Below, piece after piece: positions 1 to 7,080 of a DNA stretch of 64,000 nt. This stretch comes from JAHRAW01 sp965249835. GTDB lineage: Bacteria > Pseudomonadota > Gammaproteobacteria > Arenicellales > Poriferihabitantaceae. The position numbers and the translations under genes are program-made. Where the stretch lies: contig CBDFMY010000003.1 of NCBI GenBank assembly GCA_965249835.1, positions 186,001-250,000 of the forward strand, given 5' to 3'. The notes below the pieces were generated by a model. The model worked only from the letters and a program-made list of their open reading frames with translations. It was not told the DNA's origin and did no database searches. Within the stretch, counting starts at the first letter, position 1; each line of letters begins with the position of its first letter.

Positions 1-345
1 CAACTCAACGGTTTCGAGCAACGGCAGCACGATTACCCGCGCCGAAAGAATCGGCCATTTCGACAGCAACATGGGGCCGAATTGACGGCGCCGATTGACC
101 ACTGCGCCGACAGTGCCGCGCGTGCTGGCGTCTACGTCGAATGACGGGCAGTACGTCCAGTAGTAATCGCGCAACAGTTCGCCGAGTTGTTCGGGTTGAT
201 CGGCCATGCCGCTGCGGCGCCACAACCGTTCCACTTCCTGCAGGGCGATGATATCCGCCCCGCGCACGGCGTTGGCGATACGCGCCAGATCATAGCGATT
301 GTCGAGCCCCAGCCCGTAGCGGATGTTATAGGTGACGACTTTCAT
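1..345 (-). CDS. Endonuclease/exonuclease/phosphatase family protein (3' end cut by window edge)
   Basis: The reading frame starts at the ATG complementary to 343-345 and stays open to the window edge, giving about 115 residues without a stop. It begins MKVVTYNIRYG and carries ADIIALQEVE, the first two conserved blocks of the metal-dependent endonuclease/exonuclease/phosphatase fold (DNase I, sphingomyelinase and inositol phosphatase relatives). The catalytic Glu is in LQEVE. The C-terminal half with the catalytic Asp and His lies outside the window. It is closely similar in layout to the complete paralogue at 17755-18615, sharing a start block, the same LQEVER(F/L)W segment and an RRRQFG block. 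The substrate cannot be assigned. A short sequence element shared with the Rieske gene lies 46-81 bases upstream. Confidence 0.85.
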   Translation of the reverse strand, partial: MKVVTYNIRYGLGLDNRYDLARIANAVRGADIIALQEVERLWRRSGMADQPEQLGELLRDYYWTYCPSFDVDASTRGTVGAVVNRRRQFGPMLLSKWPILSARVIVLPLLETVEL

Positions 346-390
346 AATACTTGCAGCGGTGCCCGCATATCCGTGTATAGGTTCATAACA

Positions 391-426
391 TTTGGCACTC
401 CGGTTGGTTGATGATCAAGGATTGTA
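391..426 (-). promoter_or_regulatory. 36-bp element shared with the upstream region of the Rieske oxygenase gene
   Basis: The 36 bases here recur at 25218-25253 with two mismatches. In both places the element lies upstream of a minus-strand gene: 46-81 bases from the start here, 110-145 bases at the Rieske gene. Read on the minus strand it opens with TACAAT, which resembles a -10 box, and contains CCAACCGG. No good -35 box is visible at the right distance. It may be a shared promoter, an operator or a small dispersed repeat. The surrounding bases 346-573 hold no convincing gene. Confidence 0.4.
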
Positions 427-573
427 CAGGAGAGAGCAGGGCCAATGCCTGGTGGGGTCGTTTTGGTGCCTATAAGCGCGGCGTAGCCGCGATAAATGTT
501 GGTGAGGTATTAGTTAGTTTTGCCGGAGATTACTCAACAATTGACGGCACTTCATCACACAACCCCGGTCACC

Positions 574-1209
574 TCACGCATCCGGCCGCCGCACTAACTC
601 GGCCATTTCCGCACCCGCTTCGCACTCCTGTTCCAGCAGCCCTTCGACAACGCCGCGCCGGTCAGAGGCCGGGACGTTCTGGCTTGCCTTGTATTTTCCG
701 GTCAGCCGGGCGATGGGTATTTCAATGCCAACGATGGCGTCCAGTTGTTGCGCGATAAAATCTTCCGGCGCGTCCGTCACCTTCCACGGCTGAGCGCGAC
801 CGGCCTCGTGCCGAGTGGTGAGACTTTCGACCAACTTGCGTAGCCAGGCGCGGTCTTCAATCACCCGCAACCGACCGTGCGCATGAACGACCGCGTAGTT
901 CCAGGTCGGCACAACCTTGCCGGTGGTTTGTTTGGTCGCATACCACGAAGGAGAAACATATACATCCGGGCCGCGGAATATCGCCAGCGCATCGGCCTCG
1001 TCGGAATGCTCGTGCCACAGCGGATTGGCGCGCGCAATGTGGCCGCGCAGCGTGCCGAAGGGCGCCGGGGCGGGATTGATCTCAAACGGAATGTGATTCG
1101 CGTCCAGCCCGTTTGCCGTGAGCGTTACCAGCGTCGCCACCGGATGCGCACGCATCAATTCATGCAGCGTTTCAACTCGCGTTTCCGCAAAATATTTCGG
1201 AACATACAT
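574..1209 (-). CDS. PaiB-like FMN-binding protein
   Basis: This 211-residue protein has the PaiB/FMN-binding split-barrel signature throughout. The N-terminal block MYVPKYFAE is followed by ATLVTL and NHIPF, then a central YVSPSWY and VPTWNY. The length matches the family, which was first described as a transcriptional repressor of protease and sporulation genes in Bacillus. Proteobacterial members are often flavin-binding proteins of unknown role. It starts nine bases after the nitrile hydratase accessory gene stops, on the same strand, so it is probably the last gene of the nitrile operon. Whether it regulates that operon or acts as a small flavoenzyme cannot be told from sequence. Confidence 0.85.
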   Translation of the reverse strand: MYVPKYFAETRVETLHELMRAHPVATLVTLTANGLDANHIPFEINPAPAPFGTLRGHIARANPLWHEHSDEADALAIFRGPDVYVSPSWYATKQTTGKVVPTWNYAVVHAHGRLRVIEDRAWLRKLVESLTTRHEAGRAQPWKVTDAPEDFIAQQLDAIVGIEIPIARLTGKYKASQNVPASDRRGVVEGLLEQECEAGAEMAELVRRPDA

Positions 1210-1218
1210 AAACCTGCC

Positions 1219-1473
1219 TCAAGTTTTTTCCCTGACGATTTCCTCCAGCGTTTCCTGCCACAGCCGGTAGTAGGCGTCGCTGTCCTCGATGGCATCGTGT
1301 TTTTCGAACTCGGCGATGTTGCGCGACAGCAGTGCCGCCCATTCTTTCCACTCGAACAACCCCGCTTGATGCAACTGCACGGCCATGGCGAAGGTTCGCG
1401 CTTGCCACGGCGCGGCGAAGACCAATTCGCCGCCGGCTTGAGGTTGCCCGGCAATGGCTTCAGGTTGCGGCAT
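1219..1473 (-). CDS. Nitrile hydratase accessory (activator) protein
   Basis: This 84-residue protein contains FAAPWQARTFAMAV and LFEWKEWA, the signature shared by nitrile hydratase accessory proteins and the N-terminal domain of the beta subunit. In cobalt-type systems this small protein helps load metal and mature the alpha subunit by subunit exchange. The chosen ATG overlaps the end of the beta-subunit gene by 14 bases. The frame is open further upstream, but those codons lie inside the beta gene and do not look like the family. The length is at the short end for the family. It sits directly downstream of alpha and beta, the usual place. Confidence 0.85.
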   Translation of the reverse strand: MPQPEAIAGQPQAGGELVFAAPWQARTFAMAVQLHQAGLFEWKEWAALLSRNIAEFEKHDAIEDSDAYYRLWQETLEEIVREKT

Positions 1474-2173
1474 CCGCTGCCTCCAGATACGGCTCGAACA
1501 AGTCCGCGTAGATTGCCAGTCTCCCGGCCATTTTCCCGGCATCTTCTTCTTTCCCCCAAAGTTCTTCCGCTTCAAAACGCACACCGTAAAGATGTTCCGG
1601 TTGTTTTTCGCCGCTTGCCGCGTGCCGGTCCGGAAAAATGTGCGCACCGTGATGATTCACAATCACGCCCCCACGCCCCCACGTGTAGCGCGGTGCGCGG
1701 GTATGGGTTTTAGGCACGAGTTTTCGCACCCGCACCCGTTCGCCGATGGTGAACAACGAGTCAGCCTCGGCCGGCAAACTGGTGGGCGCGCCTTTGCCGA
1801 GAATTTCCGCCACCTGCTCGGCCACCACCACCCGCAAAAACCCGCGGCCCGCCGATTGGCCGCTTCGCAACTCCGCCGAGTTGATCATGCCGCGCTGCAA
1901 CAGCAGCAATTCCAAGCCGTGAAGCCAGTGTTCGTAGTAACTACTGGCAAGATAGTGCGCCGGCTGCATTTGCTCGCGGGCAAAACGTGACTGATCCAGA
2001 TTCCACCGCCCGAGCATTCCGCAGGCAAGGGTCATGCCGAACACCGACTCCTCCCATTCATGGGCAAACTGCGCCGCGCGGCTACGGTCGCTAAGATCAA
2101 TGGCGCCGAATCCGCACGCGCCGCCGAGGTCGTGGGCGGTGTTCGTTTCCGGCGCGTCACCTGCGACATTCAT
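1460..2173 (-). CDS. nthB: Nitrile hydratase beta subunit
   Basis: This 237-residue subunit pairs with alpha to hydrate nitriles to amides in the cytoplasm. The N-terminal half has the family's helical region (HEWEESVFGMTLA, YYEHWLHGLE). The C-terminal half has the SH3-like domain (FTIGERVRVR, TRAPRYTWGRGG, HLYGVRFEAEELWG). The ATG at 2173 is chosen because its first bases overlap the alpha stop codon as ATGA, the usual sign of coupled translation, and because upstream codons do not match the family. The GERVRV and YTWGR blocks are typical of beta subunits that contact the alpha active site. Confidence 0.93.
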   Translation of the reverse strand: MNVAGDAPETNTAHDLGGACGFGAIDLSDRSRAAQFAHEWEESVFGMTLACGMLGRWNLDQSRFAREQMQPAHYLASSYYEHWLHGLELLLLQRGMINSAELRSGQSAGRGFLRVVVAEQVAEILGKGAPTSLPAEADSLFTIGERVRVRKLVPKTHTRAPRYTWGRGGVIVNHHGAHIFPDRHAASGEKQPEHLYGVRFEAEELWGKEEDAGKMAGRLAIYADLFEPYLEAADAAT

Positions 2174-2790
2174 TTTATATCGTCGGCCGGCTCGGCCAGC
2201 GCCACGCCGATCATCGAATCGCGCGTGACCAAACCCGCCAGTTGCCGCACGTCCAAGTGTTCGCTGCCGGACGGTCGTTGCGGCAACACCAGATATCGAA
2301 TTTCCGCAGTGGAATCCCACACCCGCACTTCAACCTCATCGTCCAGCACAACGCCGAATTCCGCCAGCACCGCGCGCGGCTCGCGCACCGCGCGGGCGCG
2401 GTATTCGGATGACTTATACCAAGTCGGCGGTAGACCAAGCACCGGCCACGGATAGCAGGAACACAAAGTACACACCACCATGTTGTGTATCCGCTCGGTG
2501 TTTTCCACAACCTGCAAATGCTCCCCCTGACGACCGGCGTAACCCATTTCCGCAATCGCGTTGGTGGCATCGGCGAGCAACCATTGTTTGTATTCGGCGT
2601 CCGTCCAGGCGCGCGCGACCACCTGCGCGCCGTTCTTCGGGCCGACGCGATTTTCATATATATCCACCAACTCGTCCATCGCTTTGGCATCCACCAGTCC
2701 TTTTGCGATGAGCAAACTCTCCAGCGACTTGACCCGCGCTTCGATTTCGCTCGGACCGTCGTGGTGATGGCGATGTTCATGCTCGCTCAT
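2170..2790 (-). CDS. nthA: Nitrile hydratase alpha subunit, cobalt type
   Basis: This 206-residue catalytic subunit carries the metal-binding motif VCTLCSCYPW at residues 106-115. Cys107, Cys110 and Cys112, with the backbone of Ser111, form the metal site, and two of these cysteines are oxidised in characterised enzymes. Thr after the first Cys and Tyr after the last are typical of cobalt rather than iron enzymes. A His-rich N-terminus (HEHRHHH) is present. The ATG overlaps the amidase stop codon by four bases (ATGA), so the two genes are translationally coupled. No cobalt transporter is seen nearby. Confidence 0.95.
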   Translation of the reverse strand: MSEHEHRHHHDGPSEIEARVKSLESLLIAKGLVDAKAMDELVDIYENRVGPKNGAQVVARAWTDAEYKQWLLADATNAIAEMGYAGRQGEHLQVVENTERIHNMVVCTLCSCYPWPVLGLPPTWYKSSEYRARAVREPRAVLAEFGVVLDDEVEVRVWDSTAEIRYLVLPQRPSGSEHLDVRQLAGLVTRDSMIGVALAEPADDIK

Positions 2791-4157
2791 TTGCTGCGCC
2801 TCTGGTTCAAAGTTTGATCGACGGTGGCAGCGATTTCATACAAGCGTTGGTCATCGGAGTTTCCGGCGGCGAGCATCAGCCCGACCGGTACTTGACCCGG
2901 TGCGTGGCACGGCAAACTGACGGCGCAACCATCGAAAAAATTAACCGTGGATGCGTTGCGCAGGCACTTCACATTAATTCCCGGCATCTGTTCGGCATCA
3001 TCGGTTTCGGCAATGGCGGGAGGAACACATTGCACCGTCGGATAAACCAGCGCATCAACACCGGTGGTTTTTATTTGCGCATGCACCGCCGCCACCAACT
3101 TCGCTTTTTCCTGATAACATTTTTGTCGCGCATCGGCGTTCACATGCCGACCTTTTTGCATTCGCCGGCGCACGAACGGATCGTATTCATCGCCGCGCTC
3201 TTGCAAACGTTGCTGATGATCCTGCCACGCTTCAAACACCGCCACTGCGCGCGTGGCGAACATATCCACGCAACCGTCCAGTTCCGGAAACGACTCGTGC
3301 TTGATGGTGATGCCGGCATCGCGCAACCATTCCAACGCACGCGCAAATGCCGCCGCAACTTCGTCATCCAAACCATCCATGACCACCGATTGCGGCACCG
3401 CCAGGCGAATTGTTTTTGCGTCACGATCGGACAATCGCGGCAACGGTTCGCCGTGTTGCAATCGCCCCATCATGATGTGGTCAAGGATGAAACAACCATC
3501 CACATCATTCGCCAGCGGACCCGGCGCATCGGAGGTCGGCGACAACGGATAAACGCCGCGCAACGACAGCCGGCCGTAAGTCGGCTTGACCCCGACGATG
3601 CCGTTGAAAGCGGCCGGCACACGACACGAACCGGCGGTGTCCGAACCAACGGTCGCCGGCACGATGCCTTCGACGACGCTGACCGCGCTGCCGGAAGACG
3701 AGCCGCCCGACAATCGACCGGTTGCGCGATCCCAAATGCTTTTCGGATTGCCGTAATGCGGATTCAAACCCATGCCGCTGAAGGCAAACTCGCTCATATT
3801 CACGCGACCCAAAAACAACGCGCCGGCGTTGCGCAAATGTCCGACCACCACAGCGTCGTTTTTGGAAACCGGTGCCTCGTTCTTCAACACGATTGAACCG
3901 GCCAGCGTTTGCTGACCTTGCACATCAAACAAATCCTTGAGCGTAATCGGCACCCCGGCCAATACCGGCAACGGCTCGCCGCTCGCCCGCGCACGGTCAA
4001 TCTGAATTGCCTGATCGAGCACATCGTGATTGATGCGAATAAACACTCCCTCGGTTTGCTCGGCCGCCGCCAGTGCATCGGCAATCAACGCTTCGCAACG
4101 CAACTCATCGTTGGCGAAAGAATCAACCAGTTGCCGAACTGTCGGAGAGGTGTGCAT
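2787..4157 (-). CDS. Amidase signature family amidase
   Basis: This 456-residue enzyme shows the Ser-cisSer-Lys triad of the amidase signature family: Lys74 in ITLKDLFD, the Gly/Ser-rich loop GGSSSGSA with Ser153, and nucleophile Ser177 in GSDTAGSCR. It would hydrolyse the amide made by nitrile hydratase to acid and ammonia. The ATG at 4157 is preferred over an upstream ATG at 4283 because the family's N-terminus begins about there and the extra residues run through a degraded methylase fragment. It is the first gene of a five-gene minus-strand operon and overlaps nthA by four bases. Its natural substrate is unknown, and it also resembles AtzE/GatA-type enzymes. Confidence 0.92.
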   Translation of the reverse strand: MHTSPTVRQLVDSFANDELRCEALIADALAAAEQTEGVFIRINHDVLDQAIQIDRARASGEPLPVLAGVPITLKDLFDVQGQQTLAGSIVLKNEAPVSKNDAVVVGHLRNAGALFLGRVNMSEFAFSGMGLNPHYGNPKSIWDRATGRLSGGSSSGSAVSVVEGIVPATVGSDTAGSCRVPAAFNGIVGVKPTYGRLSLRGVYPLSPTSDAPGPLANDVDGCFILDHIMMGRLQHGEPLPRLSDRDAKTIRLAVPQSVVMDGLDDEVAAAFARALEWLRDAGITIKHESFPELDGCVDMFATRAVAVFEAWQDHQQRLQERGDEYDPFVRRRMQKGRHVNADARQKCYQEKAKLVAAVHAQIKTTGVDALVYPTVQCVPPAIAETDDAEQMPGINVKCLRNASTVNFFDGCAVSLPCHAPGQVPVGLMLAAGNSDDQRLYEIAATVDQTLNQRRSK

Positions 4158-4212
4158 CGTGGCAATGTAACGGGGATTGGTGGGGGTGTCCAGTGGCGGG
4201 GTGGGTGGCGGT

Positions 4213-4320
4213 AAAGAAAACCACACTGGTCTTCGCACACATAAATTCATGGAACAAAAAGAATTGACGGATATGAACATCACTTTTTGTCAGTTGCCAT
4301 GTGGGGTGGCTGGCGGGTAG
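4213..4320 (+). pseudogene. Remnant of a type III mod gene, 3' end (copy 1)
   Basis: About 108 bases closely match the last 100 bases of the intact mod gene at 8664-8766, including the stretch encoding NITFCQLP near the stop. One base is missing in the middle, so the frame is broken, and no start is present. The end (CGVAGG then stop) resembles copy 3 at 10423-10528 rather than the intact gene. It marks the left edge of the accessory island and lies immediately upstream of the hypothetical/PIN gene pair. Confidence 0.8.
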
Positions 4321-4345
4321 ACTATGCGTGACCGGGGAGGGCATT

Positions 4346-5152
4346 ATGACCGTTGATCGCATCATCTTGAAGATAGAAGGACCAGAAGCAAATAGGCGCC
4401 ATGTGGAACTGCCTGTTTTTCTTGAAAAAGTCAGGAATTTTCACCGAATGTTGAACGCCAACATCAAGAGCGATGAACGCAAAGGCATCGCGCTTAATGT
4501 TGTGCAGTTGTCCCATTCCAGCCCCGTAACCGTCGGATGCCAGCCGATGGTCAATGGACAGCCATATACCCCCCTGATACGAAATATTGGGGAAACGTTG
4601 TATGCCGTGGAAGAGGGGCGATTGGATCAACTCAATGATGATTTTTTGTCTGCCATGGAAAAACTGGCGAAGGACGAACCGAAAAAAATTATGTCCGGCG
4701 AAATACAAATCACCGGAGCCAATCAAGAAGATTGGCATGTTTGCAGACTGGATGATGAGTTTCGCGCCAAACTGGTGCAAGCACGAAGCGAGGAGCATAT
4801 TGAAATAAGCACGATAGACGGCGTATTGGAAGAAATTAATATTCATAGCAACCCGCATACTTTCAAGATTTATGATGCGAGTTTTGCTTCCGCTACTATC
4901 AGGTGCCAATTTCCAAAAGAATTGGTGGAGCAAGTGCAAGGTGCGTTGGGGTGTGGTGTTTTTGTTTCAGGTGAATTTTTTTACCGTCCCGATGCGGCGT
5001 TTCCCTACAAAATAGATGTTCGGGAAATGGAAGTTTTACCGCTAAGCGAGGAACTTCCCTCCCTAAGCGATCTTCGTGGAATTGCTCCTGGCGCAACCGG
5101 GGACAAGCCTTCCGAACAGTTTGTGAGAGAATTACGCGACAAATGGGGCTAA
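4346..5152 (+). CDS. Hypothetical protein paired with a PIN-domain gene
   Basis: This 268-residue soluble protein has no signal peptide or membrane segment. I do not recognise a characterised family. It opens with MTVDRIILKIEG, is rich in alternating charged segments and ends in an acidic/helical tail. The ATG at 4346 is preceded by GGGGAGGG about seven bases upstream, a good ribosome site, and excludes residues that derive from the mod remnant. It ends nine bases before the PIN-domain gene. The pairing with a VapC-like gene suggests that this could be the antitoxin or partner, but its length is well above that of ordinary VapB proteins, so this is only a guess from context. Confidence 0.75.
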   Translation: MTVDRIILKIEGPEANRRHVELPVFLEKVRNFHRMLNANIKSDERKGIALNVVQLSHSSPVTVGCQPMVNGQPYTPLIRNIGETLYAVEEGRLDQLNDDFLSAMEKLAKDEPKKIMSGEIQITGANQEDWHVCRLDDEFRAKLVQARSEEHIEISTIDGVLEEINIHSNPHTFKIYDASFASATIRCQFPKELVEQVQGALGCGVFVSGEFFYRPDAAFPYKIDVREMEVLPLSEELPSLSDLRGIAPGATGDKPSEQFVRELRDKWG

Positions 5153-5161
5153 GGATATTCA

Positions 5162-5560
5162 ATGAAAAACGACCTGATTTGTTGGGATTCATCTGTTCTC
5201 ATTGATCATATTAAAGGAGACGACAAGGACAGAATAAAAAACATACAGATGGTTGTTGAAAGCGCAATGCCTGACGGAGCTATTGAGAAATTTCGGCACT
5301 TTATGCAAAACAGAGAAAAGATAGAAATAGTCGCTGTTGATATTCGCGTTGCTGAAAAAGCCCAGGCAATACGCAACCGTAGCCGTAAATCAATATCTAC
5401 GCCTGATGCCATTCATGCTGCAACGGCAATTGTCAGCAGGGCGAAGGTGTTCCATGCATTCGATAAAAGTCTACTTTCGCTGAATGGGAAAGATGTAGTG
5501 GAAGGACTTGCGATAACAGCCTGCGAAATTTCGGGAATGTCTGCCTCACTGTTCGATTAG
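5162..5560 (+). CDS. PIN-domain (VapC-like) protein, apparently internally shortened
   Basis: This 132-residue protein begins with the PIN signature CWDSSVLIDH (first acidic residue) and later has STPDAIHAATA (third acidic residue) and HAFDKSLL (fourth). VapC-type PIN proteins are Mg-dependent ribonucleases. Compared with my recollection of the family, the segment that normally carries the second conserved acid (a T-E-V-L type block) is absent: VVES is followed directly by AMPDGAIEKF. A second short gap seems to precede the STPDAIH block. The protein is therefore likely a deletion derivative with a damaged active site. It is nine bases downstream of its partner gene. Confidence 0.8.
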   Translation: MKNDLICWDSSVLIDHIKGDDKDRIKNIQMVVESAMPDGAIEKFRHFMQNREKIEIVAVDIRVAEKAQAIRNRSRKSISTPDAIHAATAIVSRAKVFHAFDKSLLSLNGKDVVEGLAITACEISGMSASLFD

Positions 5561-5635
5561 CAGTAGCGAGGTGGGGGAGTAATCGGCTATCCTACGGCTT
5601 TCATTTAGGTTCAAGATACTTTAAGGTATAGTAGA

Positions 5636-5826
5636 ATGCTCATAACCAATTTCAAAGGCAAACAACTGGTCTATGCGCACCACCTGACCTGCCGTCCAGG
5701 ACGCTTGAGGTGGATGCCAAAAAATCGCTTCCGCCGAAAGGCAAAAAAACCGCGCTTGACGATAACTTGATTATCCACGGCGACAACCTGCACACGCTCA
5801 AGGCGTTAATGCCACGTTACGCTGGT
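5636..5826 (+). pseudogene. Remnant of a type III mod gene, 5' end
   Basis: This stretch matches the first 186 bases of the intact mod gene at 7081-7266. It starts with ATG and encodes FKGKQLVYAHHLT before a frameshift. Farther on it preserves, in another frame, the bases for IIHGDNLHTLKALMPRYAG. The match ends abruptly after the codons for AG, where the intact gene continues to the DPPY motif. It lies just upstream of the DarT-DarG gene. The rest of 5561-5896 holds no gene that I can support. Confidence 0.85.
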
Positions 5827-5896
5827 AGTGAAAAAGTGGCATAAAATCACCAACTTGTTATACAATTTTTCCAGTCACTTGTAGCAACCCACGGAC

Positions 5897-7075
5897 ATGC
5901 ACATGCAAAAACCGAAGCAGTTTTATTACATAACACACAAAAAAAACCTGCGTTCCATTTTGAAACGAGGCATCCTTTCGCACAATTCCATGAATCGCAA
6001 AAAAATAGAGTCGGTCAAAATTTACGATGATGCAATTGTCGCCAGACGGGAAGATATACCAACTGGAACGGGTAATTATTTATGGGACTACGCAAACTTT
6101 TATTTTCAAGCGCGCAACCCGATGCTGTATCGAGTAACCAGGGAACACGGCAATGCCGACATCCTTATCTTGGAAATCAATTCAGACATCATGGATTGTG
6201 ATGGAGCATTTATATCCGATGGGAACGCCGCCCACCATCGAACAAATTTTTATCCCGCCGATAAAGAAGCCTTGGGTAAATTGAAAGATAGCACATTTAA
6301 AAAAACATACTGGACAGAAGAGGACGATTCCAAACGCGAGATAATGGCGGAAATTCTCATCCCTTCTTGTGTTGAGGCAGACAAAATTACGGGCATATTT
6401 GTAGCAAGTCCAACAATAAAAAATGAGATGCTGGAACCCACGGGGAAAATTCCTGTGATTGCGCAGCCTTTTATGTTTTTCATGCCCGAATATCGGCGGA
6501 GATTAAGCGAAAACCAAAACATAATCCTTGCAAAAGGCGATATGTTCTTCTCAACCGCGCAAACCCTCACCGTCAGCGTCAACACTGTAGGCATAATGGG
6601 CAAGGGGCTGGCTTCACGGGCAAAATATCAGTTTCCGGATGTCTATGTTAAATATCAGGATGCTTGCCGAAAAAAAACCCTCAAGATGGGCAAGCCCGTT
6701 TTGTATAAACGAGGTAGCGACATTGAAAAAACACTGTCCGATGAATCCGATTCCCTGAATACCCAAAATGGCGAGCGATGGTTTCTCTTTTTCCCCACAA
6801 AAAATCATTGGAGAGACGATTCTCCCATTGATGGGATTGAAGAAGGGCTCCAATGGCTTGTAAAAAACTGTAAAAAAGTGGGAATAAAATCAATTGCAAT
6901 GCCCGCGCTCGGGTGCGGTTTGGGCGGATTGCACTGGAAAGATGTAGGTCCCCTAATGTGCAAATATCTTTCACAATTACCGGTCACGCATTGCACCATC
7001 TGTCTGCCAATGGAGGGCGACCTATCGAACGAGTATTTATCCAAGGAATTTCTCTTGCCGAAAAAGGAGTCGTAA
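5897..7075 (+). CDS. DarT-DarG fusion: DNA ADP-ribosyltransferase toxin joined to macrodomain antitoxin
   Basis: This 392-residue protein has two domains. Residues 1-200 match DarT (DUF4433): YYITHKKNLRSIL with the NAD-binding His and Asn, an arginine pair at 50-51 in ARREDIPTG, NPMLY, and the catalytic-type Glu152 in MAEILIP. DarT attaches ADP-ribose to thymidine in single-stranded DNA. Residues about 208-378 match the DarG macrodomain (LAKGDMFF, VNTVGIMGKGLA, FPTKNHWR, PALGCGLGGLHW), which removes the mark. In characterised systems toxin and antitoxin are separate genes and DarG has an extra C-terminal DarT-binding region, which is absent here. The mod gene starts five bases after its stop, suggesting co-transcription. 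A second ATG two codons in is an alternative start. Confidence 0.9.
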   Translation: MHMQKPKQFYYITHKKNLRSILKRGILSHNSMNRKKIESVKIYDDAIVARREDIPTGTGNYLWDYANFYFQARNPMLYRVTREHGNADILILEINSDIMDCDGAFISDGNAAHHRTNFYPADKEALGKLKDSTFKKTYWTEEDDSKREIMAEILIPSCVEADKITGIFVASPTIKNEMLEPTGKIPVIAQPFMFFMPEYRRRLSENQNIILAKGDMFFSTAQTLTVSVNTVGIMGKGLASRAKYQFPDVYVKYQDACRKKTLKMGKPVLYKRGSDIEKTLSDESDSLNTQNGERWFLFFPTKNHWRDDSPIDGIEEGLQWLVKNCKKVGIKSIAMPALGCGLGGLHWKDVGPLMCKYLSQLPVTHCTICLPMEGDLSNEYLSKEFLLPKKES

Positions 7076-7080
7076 AATCA

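Noticed and set aside
877..1713. 278-codon plus-strand frame over the PaiB-like and nitrile hydratase accessory genes
   Set aside because: It is a shadow of the well supported minus-strand operon.
2814..3896. 360-codon open frame antisense to the amidase gene
   Set aside because: The amidase has all catalytic motifs. The antisense product is Arg/His-rich with no family resemblance.
4155..4283. Longer amidase start at 4283
   Set aside because: The extension reads antisense through a mod remnant and is unlike amidase N-termini.
6913..7080. Longer mod start within the DarT-DarG gene
   Set aside because: The added residues overlap the macrodomain coding region. The ATG at 7081 has a strong ribosome site and matches the relic start at 5636.
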